64,000 nt of DNA, taken from positions 513,993-577,992 of the forward strand of contig NZ_PTIX01000002.1 of the NCBI RefSeq assembly GCF_002934265.1, written 5' to 3'. Both the position numbers and the translations under genes were made by a program. This document shows positions 9,597 through 18,929 of the stretch, piece by piece. The DNA is from Actinokineospora auranticolor (lineage in GTDB: Bacteria; Actinomycetota; Actinomycetes; Mycobacteriales; Pseudonocardiaceae). Under the pieces are notes generated by a model. That model had not been told where the DNA came from and searched no databases. It worked only from the letters and a program-made list of their open reading frames with translations. Each line of letters opens with the position of its first letter. The first letter of the stretch is position 1.

Positions 9597-10493
9597 GTGA
9601 CCGGGGTCGCCCTGGGCATCGACGTGGGCGGGACGTCGAGCGAGGCGGTGGCGCTCGACGAGTCCGGCGCCGTGGTCGGGCGGGGTTCGGCGGGCGGCGG
9701 CAACCCGCACTCGAACGGCGCCGAGCAGGCCGCGCGCAACGTCGCCGAGGCCGCGACGACCGCGCTCGGTCGGCACGAGCTGCTCGCGTGCGTGCTGGGG
9801 ATGCCGGGTTCGGCGTTCAACACCCCAGCGGTCCAGCAGGCGTTCGCGCCGTTCTTCTCGTCGATGCGCCCCCGGCTGATCACCGACTCGGAGGTGGCGT
9901 TCGCGGCGGGGACGCGCGCGCCGGACGGCGCGGTGCTGATCGCGGGCACGGGGTCGATCGCGGTGCGGATCGCCGACCGCGCCCGCGTGGCGACCTCGGG
10001 CGGCTACGGCTGGCTGCTCGGCGACGAGGGCTCGGCGTTCTGGATCGGCCGGGAGGCCGTGCGGGCGACCTTGCGCGCCGTGATGGCGGGTACCGCGTTC
10101 GGTCGGCTGGCGCTGTCCGTGCTCGAGGCGGTCGACGCGCCCGTGGCGCACTCGGCCTTGGCCAGCGGCAAGGTGATCGCGGCGGTCAACCGGGAGCGGC
10201 CCATCCGACTTGCCCGGTTCGCCCCTTTGGTTTCCCTTGCCGCGATTGACGATCCGGTCGCCGCCGGGATCCTGGAGCGCGCGGCCCAGTCCCTGGCGGG
10301 CCAGGTGCTCGACGTCCACCGCGGCGGCCCGATCGTGCTGGCCGGTGGCGTGCTGCGCACCCCGGTCGGCGCGCGCGTCCGCGAACTCCTCACCGGACGG
10401 GAACTCCTCGACGCCCCCGACCCCGCGCTCGGCGCCGCCTGGCTGGCCGCCGTCGACGCCTTCGGCCCGGACGCGCCCCGACCGCGGATCTGA
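9597..10493 (+). CDS. BadF/BcrA-type ATPase, N-acetylglucosamine kinase-like
   Basis: A 298-residue ASKHA-fold sugar kinase. The phosphate-1 motif GIDVGGTSSEAVALDESG and the phosphate-2 motif IAGTGSIAVRI are visible, followed by GGYGWLLGDEGSAFWIGR. Family members phosphorylate N-acetylglucosamine, which would make the DasR effector, so its place opposite dasR fits. The frame is open to 9144, but GTG 9597 begins the conserved domain. Substrate is inferred from family and context. Confidence 0.85.
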   Translation: MTGVALGIDVGGTSSEAVALDESGAVVGRGSAGGGNPHSNGAEQAARNVAEAATTALGRHELLACVLGMPGSAFNTPAVQQAFAPFFSSMRPRLITDSEVAFAAGTRAPDGAVLIAGTGSIAVRIADRARVATSGGYGWLLGDEGSAFWIGREAVRATLRAVMAGTAFGRLALSVLEAVDAPVAHSALASGKVIAAVNRERPIRLARFAPLVSLAAIDDPVAAGILERAAQSLAGQVLDVHRGGPIVLAGGVLRTPVGARVRELLTGRELLDAPDPALGAAWLAAVDAFGPDAPRPRI

Positions 10494-10497
10494 GGCC

Positions 10498-11157
10498 CTA
10501 CTGGGACTTATCCGCCAACTCCGGTGCGCGGGGGTGGCGGAGGCCGGGGTGGTCGGGGGGCAGCGACTTGCGCAGGACCGCGGCGCTGGCGGCGACGACA
10601 ACCGCGACCAGCGGCCAGGAGAGCGCGACCCGGGAGACGGCCAGGGCGGTGACGCTGCCGGTCCACCAGAACAGCGCGAACACCGCCGTGCGGAGGGTGT
10701 ACTGGAGGAAGACCCAGACCCAGCTCGCCCGGCTGTAGGCGCGGAGCAGGTCCGGATCGCGGCGCCAGCGGGTCTTCTGGCCGAGGATGGTGCCGACCAC
10801 CACGCCGAGCAGCGGCCAGCGGATGAGGATGCTGATGGCCCAGGCGAGCGCGCTGGCGATGTTGGAGAGCAGTTGGACCACGAAGAAGTCCTCGCCCCGC
10901 CCGGTGATCAGCGCGACCAGGGACCCGGCGACCACGGCCAGGATGCTGCCGACGACCGCGGTGACCTTGCCGCCCCGGTTGAGCCGGAAGGCCGCGACGA
11001 GGGTGGCGGCCAGCAGCGCGGCCGCGGCACCCCACTCGACGCGGTTGCCGGAGACCAGCCAGCCCACCGCGAAGGCCAGGGGCGGGATGGTGGCGTCCAC
11101 CGCGCCCCGGCGGCCACCGAGGAGCTCGGACAGCGAATCGGATCGCGCGTCGGTCAC
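10498..11157 (-). CDS. DUF3159 family membrane protein
   Basis: A 219-residue integral membrane protein of unknown function. It has about six hydrophobic spans and a family-like core: RWPLLGVVVGTILGQ, then WRRDPDLLRAYSRASWVWVFLQ. GTG 11157 (VTDARSDSLSELLGG) is preferred over the longer frame to 11295, whose extra 46 residues are non-conserved and polar. It is convergent with the kinase gene. A perfect 8-bp inverted repeat lies just upstream. Confidence 0.82.
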   Translation of the reverse strand: MTDARSDSLSELLGGRRGAVDATIPPLAFAVGWLVSGNRVEWGAAAALLAATLVAAFRLNRGGKVTAVVGSILAVVAGSLVALITGRGEDFFVVQLLSNIASALAWAISILIRWPLLGVVVGTILGQKTRWRRDPDLLRAYSRASWVWVFLQYTLRTAVFALFWWTGSVTALAVSRVALSWPLVAVVVAASAAVLRKSLPPDHPGLRHPRAPELADKSQ

Positions 11158-11182
11158 CCGCCCAGACTGCCGCACGCCGGTT

Positions 11183-11202
11183 TGGTTAGGTAGCCCTAAC
11201 CA
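11183..11202. promoter_or_regulatory. Inverted repeat TGGTTAGG-N4-CCTAACCA
   Basis: Perfect 8-bp arms with a 4-bp spacer, 26 bp upstream of the DUF3159 start and in the gap shared with the divergent SGNH hydrolase gene. The arms resemble IdeR/DtxR half-sites, but the spacing is wrong for the standard 19-bp iron box, so a different regulator is possible. Confidence 0.5.
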
Positions 11203-11355
11203 GCCCTTCCCGCCACCGCCTACCGGCCGTGACGTGTGGTGTTCGCTTTGTGGTTGTGGCCAAACAAGTAGCGGCCCGTGGGAATGTCGGGGCATCCTAC
11301 GTGTTTAGTTGTTGTAGGGCAGGTTACGGCCGGGTGCGCGAAGGGGAGGGCGGCT

Positions 11356-12150
11356 GTGCACGGGTGGGACAGCTGGATCGCCGTCGGGGACAGCTTCACC
11401 GAGGGCGTTGGGGACAAGCGCGACGACACGGCGCCGGGGGGCGCGGAGGAGTACGTGGGCTGGGCGGACCGGCTCGCCGAGGTGATGGCCGACCAGCGGC
11501 CGGGTTTCCAGTACGCGAACCTGGCGCTGCGCGGCAAGCTGCTGCGGGAGATCATCGACGAGCAGGTGCCGATCGCGGTCGCCGAGCGACCCGATCTGGT
11601 GACGTTGTGCGGGGGCGGCAACGACATCATCACCCCGGGCACCGACGTGGACGACGTGGGCGCGCTGTTCGACACCGCGGTCGCGGCGCTGCGCGCGGCG
11701 GGCAGCGAGGTGCTGATCTTCACCGGGCCCGACCCGAAGGTGCAGCCGCTGCTGCGCCGGGTGCGCGGCAAGGTCGCGATCTACAACGGACACCTGCGCG
11801 CGATCGCCGAGCGGCACGGCGCCAAGGTGGTCGACCTGTGGTCGATGGGCGTGCTGCACGACCGCCGGTCCTGGTGCGACGACCGGCTGCACTTCTCCAC
11901 GGAGGGTCACCGCCGGATCGCGTTGCGGGCCGCGGAGGTGCTCGGTGTCCCGGTCGTCGAGGACTGGCGGGAACCGCTGCCGATGGAGCAGCGCAGGCCG
12001 TGGTTGCAGCTGCGCCAGGACGACATCACCTGGACCACGACCCACCTGATCCCGTGGGTGCGCAGGCAGATCCGCGGCGAGTCCCTGGGGGACGGTCTCG
12101 CCCCCAAGCGGCCTGAGCTGCGACCTTTCCGCGCGGACACACGGGTTTAA
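11356..12150 (+). CDS. SGNH/GDSL hydrolase
   Basis: A 264-residue esterase/lipase-type hydrolase. Block I GDSFTEGVGD has the nucleophile Ser, block III GGGNDI has the oxyanion-hole Asn, and block V DDRLHFSTEGH has the Asp-His pair. No signal peptide is evident from this start, so it is probably intracellular. GTG 11356 is chosen because GGGGAGGG ends five bases upstream. The substrate is unknown. Confidence 0.88.
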   Translation: MHGWDSWIAVGDSFTEGVGDKRDDTAPGGAEEYVGWADRLAEVMADQRPGFQYANLALRGKLLREIIDEQVPIAVAERPDLVTLCGGGNDIITPGTDVDDVGALFDTAVAALRAAGSEVLIFTGPDPKVQPLLRRVRGKVAIYNGHLRAIAERHGAKVVDLWSMGVLHDRRSWCDDRLHFSTEGHRRIALRAAEVLGVPVVEDWREPLPMEQRRPWLQLRQDDITWTTTHLIPWVRRQIRGESLGDGLAPKRPELRPFRADTRV

Positions 12151-12182
12151 GCCCCAACCCCCGAGGAAGGCCGGAAACGACG

Positions 12183-12220
12183 ACCGGCCGGCTCTCCCTC
12201 CCCCGAGAGTGCCGGCCGGT
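12183..12220. terminator. Bidirectional hairpin terminator
   Basis: ACCGGCCGGC (12183-12192) pairs with GCCGGCCGGT (12211-12220), and partly complementary CTCTC/GAGAG lies inside the loop. It lies between the convergent SGNH hydrolase and BTAD regulator genes. There is no U-tract, as is common in actinomycetes. Confidence 0.65.
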
Positions 12221-12332
12221 ACATCGGGCCGCATCCCCCATGACTCTCCCGCCGCGGCCCTGGGTGACCGTGGCGACAGTCACCCTGGGCGGAAAGCGTG
12301 CCGGCCGTCGCACCCGGACGGCTAAGCGTTCA

Positions 12333-15170
12333 CTAAACGTCCTTGGACAGTGCCGCCAGTCCCGCTTGGACGGCGTCGGCGGCCGGTGACTGCACGAGCC
12401 GGTACAGCTCCAGCGCCAGGGTCAGCTCAACCCGGGCGGCACCGACGTCGCCGCGGTCGCGCAGCACCCGGGCCAGCACCTCGCGGGCGAACGCCTCGGT
12501 GAGGTCCAGACCGTGCGCCTCGGCCGTCGCGATGGCCTCGCGGGCGTGCAACTCGGCCGCCTCGGCCAGGTCCAGCTCGTGCTCCAACTCGGCCAGGTTG
12601 GCCAGCGCGTGGCCGACGAAGCCGTGGTCGCCGACCTCGCGGAAGATCGCGACCGCCTGCGCCTGCGGGCCCACCGCCTCCGACGGCGACCCGAGGTTGC
12701 GGTGCACCTGGGCGATGTTGTTGAGCAGGTTGGCCTCCCCCAGCCGGTAGCCCGCGCGGCCGGAGAGCTCCAGCGCCTTGCGGTACCCGGCCAGCGCCTC
12801 GCCGTAGCGCTTCTGCCCGTAGAGGGCGCCCGCCACGGTGTTGAAGCCCATCGCCATCAGCTTGGAATCACGCAATTCGGTCGCGATCGCCACCGCGCGC
12901 TCGGCGTCGGCGACGGTCTCGTCCTCCTGGTCGAAGCGGGTCAGCAGCACGCACCGGCTCAGCCGCATCAGCACCTCGCCGCGCCGGTCGCCCGCGGACC
13001 GCGCGGACTCCAGGCCCAGCCGCAGCACGTGCTCCCAGTCGTCGCGCCGGGAGCGCACCCGGCGGAAGTCGCCCGCCATCCTGGCCAGCTGCCACACCTC
13101 GGTGTGCAGGCCCGCCTTGGCACCCGCCTCGGCGGCGGCGATCAGGTTGGGCCACTCCCGCTCGAACCAGGCCAGCGCCTCCTCGCGGCCCGCGATCCGC
13201 GGTCGCGGCACGTCCTGGTGGCCGTCGGCGTAGTCCAGGTCGTCGGCGACCGCGCGCAGGTGCCTGCGGGCGATGTCGGCGGCGACCAGGTAGTAGCGCA
13301 GCACCACGGGCAGCAGGTCGACGTCAGGCCCCAGTTCGCGGGCGTAGAGGCGGACCAGGTCGTGCATGCCGAACACGTCGAGGTCGGTCTCGGTGACCAG
13401 GAACAGCGCGGCCAGCGCGCGCAGCCAGTCGCGGGCGGCGGCCACCCGGTCGTCCTCGCCCGCGACGGCGGAGTCGTGCGGGCAGCGGGCGACCATGGTG
13501 GCCAGCAGGTGCGGGCCGACCGTGGGGCCGGGCACCGCGCCGAGCAGCCGCAGCGCCTCGGCCTGGGCCGCGTCGAGGCCGCCGTAGGTGAGGTCGAGCG
13601 CGGCGCGCACGCCGGTGTCCACGTCCTGCACCCGCAGCGCGCTGAGCCGGGTGTGCTCGTCGGCGAGTTCGTCGACCAGCTCCTGGAGTGACCACTGTGG
13701 ACTGACGACCAACCGGGCGCCCGCGATCCGCAGCGCCAGCGGCAGGTGGCCGCAGAGCTTGGCCAGCCGGGCGCGCAGGTCGCGCTCGTCCGCGGCCGGT
13801 GGCCCGGCGGCGTGCGCGATCACCGCCTCGGCCTCCTCCGGCGGCAGGGTGTCGAGCACGCGCAGCGCGGCGCCGTCGGTCACCAGGCCGTCGAGCCTGC
13901 GCCTGCTGGTGACCAGCACCATCGCGCCGGGCGCGCCGGGTAACAGCGGGCGCACCTGGTCGGAGTCGCGGGCGTCGTCGAGCACCACGAGCAGCCTGCG
14001 GTCGGCGAGCAGCGAGCGGTAGAAGGTGACCCGCTCGGTCAGGTCCTCGGGGATGTGCTCGGCGGCCACGCCGAGGGCGAGCAGGAACCGGGCCAGCACC
14101 TCGGCGGGCTCGACCGGCTCGTGGTCCGGGTCGAACCCGCGCAGCGCGGCGTAGAGCCTGCCGTCGGGGAACTCCCCGGCGGCCCGGGTGCCCCAGACCA
14201 CCGCCAGCGCGCTCTTGCCGACCCCCGCGGGCCCGACCAGTACGCCGATTGCGGGCGCGGTGCCGTCGGCGCCGAGGCGGACGTCGTCGAGCCAGCCCAG
14301 GTCCGGCTCGCGGCCGGTGAACCCGCTCGGCGCGGCGGGCAGCTGCGCCGGGGTGAGCACGCCGACCCGGGGCGCGACCACCGCGGGCGGGCGCGACTGG
14401 AGCAGCGCGGTGTCGTCGCGCAGGATCCGGCTGTGCAGCTCGCGCAGACCGGGACCGGGGTCGAGGCCGAGTTCGCGGGCGGCGCGGTGGGCGAAGCGCT
14501 GGTAGATCTCCAGCGCGGCGGCGCGCCTGCCGGAGCGGTAGAGCGCCAGCGCCAGCTGCCCGACCAGGTGTTCGCGGAACGGGTGGGTGTCGACCAGGGC
14601 GGCGAGTTCGCCGATCACCTCGTCGTGGCGCCCGAGTTCCAGGTCGGCGTCGATGCGGGCCTCGAGCACGGTGAGCCGCAGTTCGGCCAGTTCCGGCGCG
14701 CGCACCCGCCCGCCGATGCCGGAGAGCTCCGGTCCGCGCCACAGGCCCTGGGCCCTGGCCAGCAGTTCGGCCCGCTCGGCGGCGGGCCTGCCGCGCGAGG
14801 CGGCCAGCAGTTCGCGGGCCAGCGCGACGTCGATGCGGGCCTCGTCGACCACCAGCCGGTAGCCGGGGCCGGAGGTCTGGATCCTGGTCTCCCGCGTCGG
14901 GTCCACTGTGGACATCCAACGGCGCAGCCTGGACACGTACCCCTGCACGATCGTCCGCGCGGTCGCGGGCGGTTCGTGGTCCCAGAGCACGTCCATGACG
15001 CGCTCGACCGAGACCACCTGATTGGGCTCCAACAGCAGCATCGCCAGCATCCCACGCAGCCCCGGCCCCCCGGGGACCAGCGTGTTCTCCCCCACCAGCG
15101 CGCAAACCGGGCCCAGCACGCAAAACCGCGGTCCGGATTGCTCCGGACGCGCGAGCGCGACATGCGCCAC
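12333..15170 (-). CDS. AfsR/SARP-type regulator: BTAD, NB-ARC and TPR domains
   Basis: A 945-residue STAND-type regulator. Order: OmpR-like winged helix (about 15-100), BTAD (about 105-250), NB-ARC ATPase with P-loop GPAGVGKSAL (about 312-321) and Walker B LLVVLDDA, then TPR repeats from about 690 to the end. Such proteins bind direct repeats in promoters and activate secondary-metabolite or developmental genes. The GTG start follows a G-rich stretch. It faces away from ectD, and no biosynthetic cluster adjoins it, so its target is unknown. Confidence 0.87.
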   Translation of the reverse strand: MAHVALARPEQSGPRFCVLGPVCALVGENTLVPGGPGLRGMLAMLLLEPNQVVSVERVMDVLWDHEPPATARTIVQGYVSRLRRWMSTVDPTRETRIQTSGPGYRLVVDEARIDVALARELLAASRGRPAAERAELLARAQGLWRGPELSGIGGRVRAPELAELRLTVLEARIDADLELGRHDEVIGELAALVDTHPFREHLVGQLALALYRSGRRAAALEIYQRFAHRAARELGLDPGPGLRELHSRILRDDTALLQSRPPAVVAPRVGVLTPAQLPAAPSGFTGREPDLGWLDDVRLGADGTAPAIGVLVGPAGVGKSALAVVWGTRAAGEFPDGRLYAALRGFDPDHEPVEPAEVLARFLLALGVAAEHIPEDLTERVTFYRSLLADRRLLVVLDDARDSDQVRPLLPGAPGAMVLVTSRRRLDGLVTDGAALRVLDTLPPEEAEAVIAHAAGPPAADERDLRARLAKLCGHLPLALRIAGARLVVSPQWSLQELVDELADEHTRLSALRVQDVDTGVRAALDLTYGGLDAAQAEALRLLGAVPGPTVGPHLLATMVARCPHDSAVAGEDDRVAAARDWLRALAALFLVTETDLDVFGMHDLVRLYARELGPDVDLLPVVLRYYLVAADIARRHLRAVADDLDYADGHQDVPRPRIAGREEALAWFEREWPNLIAAAEAGAKAGLHTEVWQLARMAGDFRRVRSRRDDWEHVLRLGLESARSAGDRRGEVLMRLSRCVLLTRFDQEDETVADAERAVAIATELRDSKLMAMGFNTVAGALYGQKRYGEALAGYRKALELSGRAGYRLGEANLLNNIAQVHRNLGSPSEAVGPQAQAVAIFREVGDHGFVGHALANLAELEHELDLAEAAELHAREAIATAEAHGLDLTEAFAREVLARVLRDRGDVGAARVELTLALELYRLVQSPAADAVQAGLAALSKDV

Positions 15171-15706
15171 TCGGTACCACCCCCCGATCGGACCGGCTCC
15201 CCTAAGCCGGTTTCAGCGCTCCCTATGACAAACCTAGGACGAACCGGCAACCGGCGGACCGAAAAGCGCGGTCGTCAACCGTATGGCGTAACGCGAAGTG
15301 GGGTCGGCGAATAACCGGCCTATCCGCGAATGGGGGCACACAGACCGCAACAGCGGGGAAACGACAAAGGCGGGTGGGGATCACCGCTAGGAAGGACGAA
15401 GTGGTGCGAATACGACACCCGGCGTATTCGCTACCGGAAGGTGGGCGAGCCCCGCGGAATTGGCCCGCCGATGCGGACCGGCCCAGCCCAGGGTGGCCGC
15501 ACATGGGTCGGCCCCGCACGCACCGATTCCCGGGTCGGTGGGCGGGGCCGTACTCCGCGGTGTTGGTCAACAGCACGTCGGGTCCACCCCGAGTGGGACC
15601 CCGACCAGCTCTCGATCAACCGGCCGCGGAGCGCACCCGACGATAACACTCAGGTCACGTAAGATCACAAGGGGGTCACCCCCGGTCATCTCGACGCACG
15701 AGCCAA
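15171..15706. other. Intergenic region between BTAD regulator and ectD
   Basis: 536 bp with no convincing gene. The small frames open here encode low-complexity Arg/Pro/Gly-rich peptides. It should hold the regulator promoter (near 15171-15330, where GC is lower) and the ectD terminator region. A perfect inverted repeat lies at 15406-15431, and GGGGGT-C-ACCCCC lies near 15671. Confidence 0.5.
15406..15431. repeat. Inverted repeat GCGAATACG-N8-CGTATTCGC
   Basis: Perfect 9-bp arms (15406-15414 and 15423-15431) with an 8-bp spacer, about 235 bp upstream of the BTAD regulator start. The arms are AT-richer than their surroundings, which suits an operator better than a terminator. Confidence 0.5.
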
Positions 15707-16606
15707 CTAGCGGCTCAGCGGTGTGAACGTGCGGGCGGCGATGAAGTCCGGTCGCGGCGCCGGAGCGGCGAACGGGTCCACCAGCGCGTTCTCCGCGGAG
15801 TTGAAAACCACGAAGATGTTGGACCGGGGAAACGGCGTGATGTTGTTCCCCGAGCCGTGCATGATGTTGCTGTCGAACAGCAGCGCCGAGCCCGCCGGAC
15901 CGGTGAACTGGTCGATGCCGCACTCGGCGGCCAGCGCGGTGATGTGCGCCCGGCTGGGGACGCCGATCTCCTGCTCGGTCAGCGAAGCCCTGTAGTTGTC
16001 GGCCGGGGTCTCCCCCACGCACGGCACGAACGTGCGGTGCGAGCCGGGCATGACCATCAGGCCGCCGTTGAACGGGTAGTTTTCCGTCAACGCGATCGAC
16101 ATGCTCACCGCGCGCGGCGTCGGCATGCCGTCCTCGGCGTGCCAGGTCTCGAAGTCGGAGTGCCAGTAGAAGCCCTTGCCCTGGAAGCCGGGCATGTAGT
16201 TGACCCGGCTCTGGTGCACGTAGACCTCCGAGCCCAGCACCTGCCGGGCCCGGTCGAGCACCCGCGGATCGCGGACCAGTTCGGCGATCAGGCCGCTGAC
16301 CCGGTGCACCTCGAAGATCGAGCGGACCTCGGCGGAGGCGCGCTCGACGATCGTGCGCTCGTCGGCGCGCAGGGCCTCGTCGCGGGTGAGCCGGTCCAAT
16401 TCGGCGCGGAACGCCTCGACCTCGCCCGCGCTGAGCAGGTTGTCGTAGACCGAATAGCCGCGCGCCTCGTGCGACGCCAGGGTCGCCGGGTCGATCGGGC
16501 CGTCGACGCCGGGGTGCACCGTCGGCTCCGGCCGGTCGGTCAGGCCGAGCGGCTCGGCGGTGCGGGTGCGGTAGTGGTCCTCGATTCGGACGTCGGCGAT
16601 GGTCAT
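15707..16606 (-). CDS. ectD: Ectoine hydroxylase EctD
   Basis: Fe(II)/2-oxoglutarate dioxygenase that converts ectoine to 5-hydroxyectoine. The 299-residue protein has the EctD signature WHSDFETWHAEDGMPTPR, with the iron ligands His and Asp, and the distal His in MHGSGNN. It is the last gene of ectABCD, 28 bp after ectC, with an AGGAGG site eight bases before its ATG. Confidence 0.95.
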   Translation of the reverse strand: MTIADVRIEDHYRTRTAEPLGLTDRPEPTVHPGVDGPIDPATLASHEARGYSVYDNLLSAGEVEAFRAELDRLTRDEALRADERTIVERASAEVRSIFEVHRVSGLIAELVRDPRVLDRARQVLGSEVYVHQSRVNYMPGFQGKGFYWHSDFETWHAEDGMPTPRAVSMSIALTENYPFNGGLMVMPGSHRTFVPCVGETPADNYRASLTEQEIGVPSRAHITALAAECGIDQFTGPAGSALLFDSNIMHGSGNNITPFPRSNIFVVFNSAENALVDPFAAPAPRPDFIAARTFTPLSR

Positions 16607-16634
16607 CGGTCCTCCTCGGCGGTCGGGGTGCCGG

Positions 16635-17030
16635 TCACCGGTCCTCCTCGGTGATCAGCGGGTAGACGCCGTTCTCGTCGTGCACCTCCCGGCCGGTGAC
16701 CGGGGGGTTGAAGACGCAGAACGTGCGCATCCGGGTGATCGGGCGCAGCTGGTGGCGCTCGTGCCCGTCGAGCAGGTACATCGAGCCGGGGCCCAGCTTG
16801 TGGGTCTCGCCGGTCTCCTTGTTCAGCAGCTCGCCCTCGCCGTCGATGACGAAGACGGCCTCGATGTGGTTGGCGTACCAGAAGTCGTTGACCGCGCCCG
16901 GGTACAGCGTGGTCTCGTGCACCGAGAAGCCGACGCGGTCGCCCCCGAGGACGATGCGTTTGCTGCGCCAGTTCGCGGTCTTGACGTCGCGGTCGGTGTC
17001 GGTGATCTCGTCGAGCGTGCGGACGATCAT
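16635..17030 (-). CDS. ectC: L-ectoine synthase EctC
   Basis: A cupin-fold enzyme that cyclises N-gamma-acetyl-diaminobutyrate to ectoine. The 131-residue protein is full length and begins [16 protein letters not shown]. It contains [18 protein letters not shown] and YLLDGHERH, typical of EctC. It sits 18 bp after ectB in the ectABCD operon. Confidence 0.96.
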   Translation of the reverse strand: MIVRTLDEITDTDRDVKTANWRSKRIVLGGDRVGFSVHETTLYPGAVNDFWYANHIEAVFVIDGEGELLNKETGETHKLGPGSMYLLDGHERHQLRPITRMRTFCVFNPPVTGREVHDENGVYPLITEEDR

Positions 17031-17048
17031 CGTCGGCCTCCAGGTCGC

Positions 17049-18299
17049 TCAGCTCAGGGTCGCGGACACCGAGTCGGTCAGGATCCGCAGGCCCTCGTCG
17101 AGCTCGTCGTCGGTGATGGTGAGCGGCGGCATGACCTTGGCGACCTCGCCGTCCGGGCCGGAGGTCTCCATGAGCAGGCCGCGCTCGAAGGCGTGGCGGC
17201 ACACCTGACCCGCGGTGGCGCCGTCGGTGAAGCGCAGCCCCCTGGCCAGGCCCCGCCCCTTGGCGCGCAGGTCCGCGCCCGGGTAGCGCTCGGCGATGCC
17301 CAGCAGTACCCGCTCGACCTGTTCGCCCTTGGCCAGCGTGCCCTTCTCCAGGGTGTCGTCGGTCCAGTAGGTGCGCAACGCCTCGCTCGCGGCCACGAAG
17401 GCCGGGTTGATGCCGCGGAACGTGCCGTTGTGCTCGCCGGGTTCCCAGACGTCGAGCTCCGGCTTGAGCAGGGTGACCGCGAGCGGGAGACCGAAGCCGC
17501 CGATGGACTTGGACAGGCAGACGATGTCCGGGGTGATGCCCGCGGCCTCGAAGCTGAAGAACGGGCCGGTGCGGCCGCAGCCCATCTGCACGTCGTCGAC
17601 GATCAGCAGCATGCCGTGGCGTTCGCACAGGTCGGCCAGGCCCTGGATCCACTCGATGCGCGCGGCGTTGATGCCGCCCTCGCCCTGCACGGTCTCCACG
17701 ATCACCGCGGAGGGCTCGTTGAGGCCGCTGCCGCTGTCGGCGAGCAGGCGCTCGAACCAGAGGAAGTCGGGCACCCGGCCGTCGAGGTAGTTGTCGTAGG
17801 GCATCGGGGTGGCGTGCACCAGCGGGATGCCCGCGCCGCCGCGCTTCATCGAGTTGCCGGTCACCGAGAGCGCGCCCAGCGTCATCCCGTGGAACGCGTT
17901 GGTGAAGTTGACGACCGACTCGCGGCCGGTGACCTTGCGGGCCAGCTTCAGCGCGGCCTCGACGGCGTTGGCGCCCGCCGGTCCGGGGAACATGACCTTG
18001 TAGTCGAGGTCGCGCGGGCGCAGCACGATGTCGCGGAAGGACTCCAGGAAGTCCCGCTTGGCGACGGTGTTCATGTCCAGGCCGTGGGTCACCCCGTCGC
18101 GCAGGATGTAGTCCACGACCGCCTGTTTGAGCACCGGGTTGTTGTGGCCGTAGTTGAGCGCCCCCGCACCGGCGAAGAAGTCCACATAGGACTTGCCGGA
18201 CTCGTCGTACATGTGGGCGCCGACGGCGCGCTCGAACACCACGGGCCAACCGCGGCTGTAGCTGCGCACCTCGGACTCAAGGGTCTCGAACACGCTCAT
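17049..18299 (-). CDS. ectB: Diaminobutyrate-2-oxoglutarate transaminase EctB
   Basis: A PLP class III aminotransferase that makes L-2,4-diaminobutyrate from aspartate semialdehyde. In its 416 residues, GPAGANAVEAALKLARKVTG binds cofactor phosphate, DDVQMGCGRTG holds the PLP-ring Asp, and SKSIGGFGLP has the Schiff-base lysine. It follows ectA by 20 bp. Confidence 0.95.
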   Translation of the reverse strand: MSVFETLESEVRSYSRGWPVVFERAVGAHMYDESGKSYVDFFAGAGALNYGHNNPVLKQAVVDYILRDGVTHGLDMNTVAKRDFLESFRDIVLRPRDLDYKVMFPGPAGANAVEAALKLARKVTGRESVVNFTNAFHGMTLGALSVTGNSMKRGGAGIPLVHATPMPYDNYLDGRVPDFLWFERLLADSGSGLNEPSAVIVETVQGEGGINAARIEWIQGLADLCERHGMLLIVDDVQMGCGRTGPFFSFEAAGITPDIVCLSKSIGGFGLPLAVTLLKPELDVWEPGEHNGTFRGINPAFVAASEALRTYWTDDTLEKGTLAKGEQVERVLLGIAERYPGADLRAKGRGLARGLRFTDGATAGQVCRHAFERGLLMETSGPDGEVAKVMPPLTITDDELDEGLRILTDSVSATLS

Positions 18300-18319
18300 T
18301 CATTTCTCCTGGCGAGGTT

Positions 18320-18838
18320 TCAGACCGGGACGGTCTCGCGGATCCGGGTGAACGGGCCGATGCGGTAGAGGTCTTCCGGCTCGTGGTCGTCGGGGAAGTG
18401 GGCCTCGGCGAACAGGTCCGCCCGCCGCAGGCCCACGCCGAGTCGCTCGGCGAGGGCGCGGAACAACGCGATGGAGGCGCCGTTGCCGGGCGAGATGGTG
18501 GTCTCCAGGTTGCGCACACCCTGCGCGGCCATGCGGTCGATGAGGTGGTCGAGCAATCTGCCCGCGATGCCCTGACCGCGCTGGTCGGCGTCGACGGCGA
18601 TCTGCCAGACCACGACCGTCTCCGGCTCGGTGGGCCGGACGAACCCGATGACGAACCCGACGGGCCGCCCGTTCTTGGTGGCCACCGCGGAGGTCGCGGC
18701 GAAGTCGCGGCACCAGAGCAGGTAGGCGTAGGAGGAGTTGAGGTCGAGGGTGTGCGAATCGCGGGCGATCCGCCACAGCTCGGAACCGTCCGCAGTGGAC
18801 GGTTCAGTGATGGTGATGTCGTGCGTTTCCCCGGACAT
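18320..18838 (-). CDS. ectA: Diaminobutyrate acetyltransferase EctA
   Basis: A GNAT enzyme that acetylates the gamma-amino group of diaminobutyrate, the first committed ectoine step. The acetyl-CoA loop is VDADQRGQGIAGRLL, with the family run SSYAYLLWCRDFAATS. ATG 18838 (MSGETHDITITEPS) is preferred over 18895, whose extra 19 residues are not conserved. It is the first gene of ectABCD. The 140-bp upstream gap carries a TCACCGGTGA palindrome (18922-18931). Confidence 0.93.
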   Translation of the reverse strand: MSGETHDITITEPSTADGSELWRIARDSHTLDLNSSYAYLLWCRDFAATSAVATKNGRPVGFVIGFVRPTEPETVVVWQIAVDADQRGQGIAGRLLDHLIDRMAAQGVRNLETTISPGNGASIALFRALAERLGVGLRRADLFAEAHFPDDHEPEDLYRIGPFTRIRETVPV

Positions 18839-18929
18839 ACTCAGGAAACGTAACAGCGGCGCCGCGGGCGGACCGGGCGAGCGGTTTGCCGACACGCGGG
18901 TTTACCTGGGGATACACCGGATCACCGGT

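Noticed and set aside
11183..11202. Calling this palindrome a standard IdeR iron box
   Set aside because: The half-sites are separated by four bases, so the 19-bp iron-box register is not met.
15330..15662. 110-residue plus-strand ORF between the BTAD gene and ectD
   Set aside because: Low-complexity Arg/Gly/Pro content, no start signals, and it spans the inverted repeat. It is probably chance.
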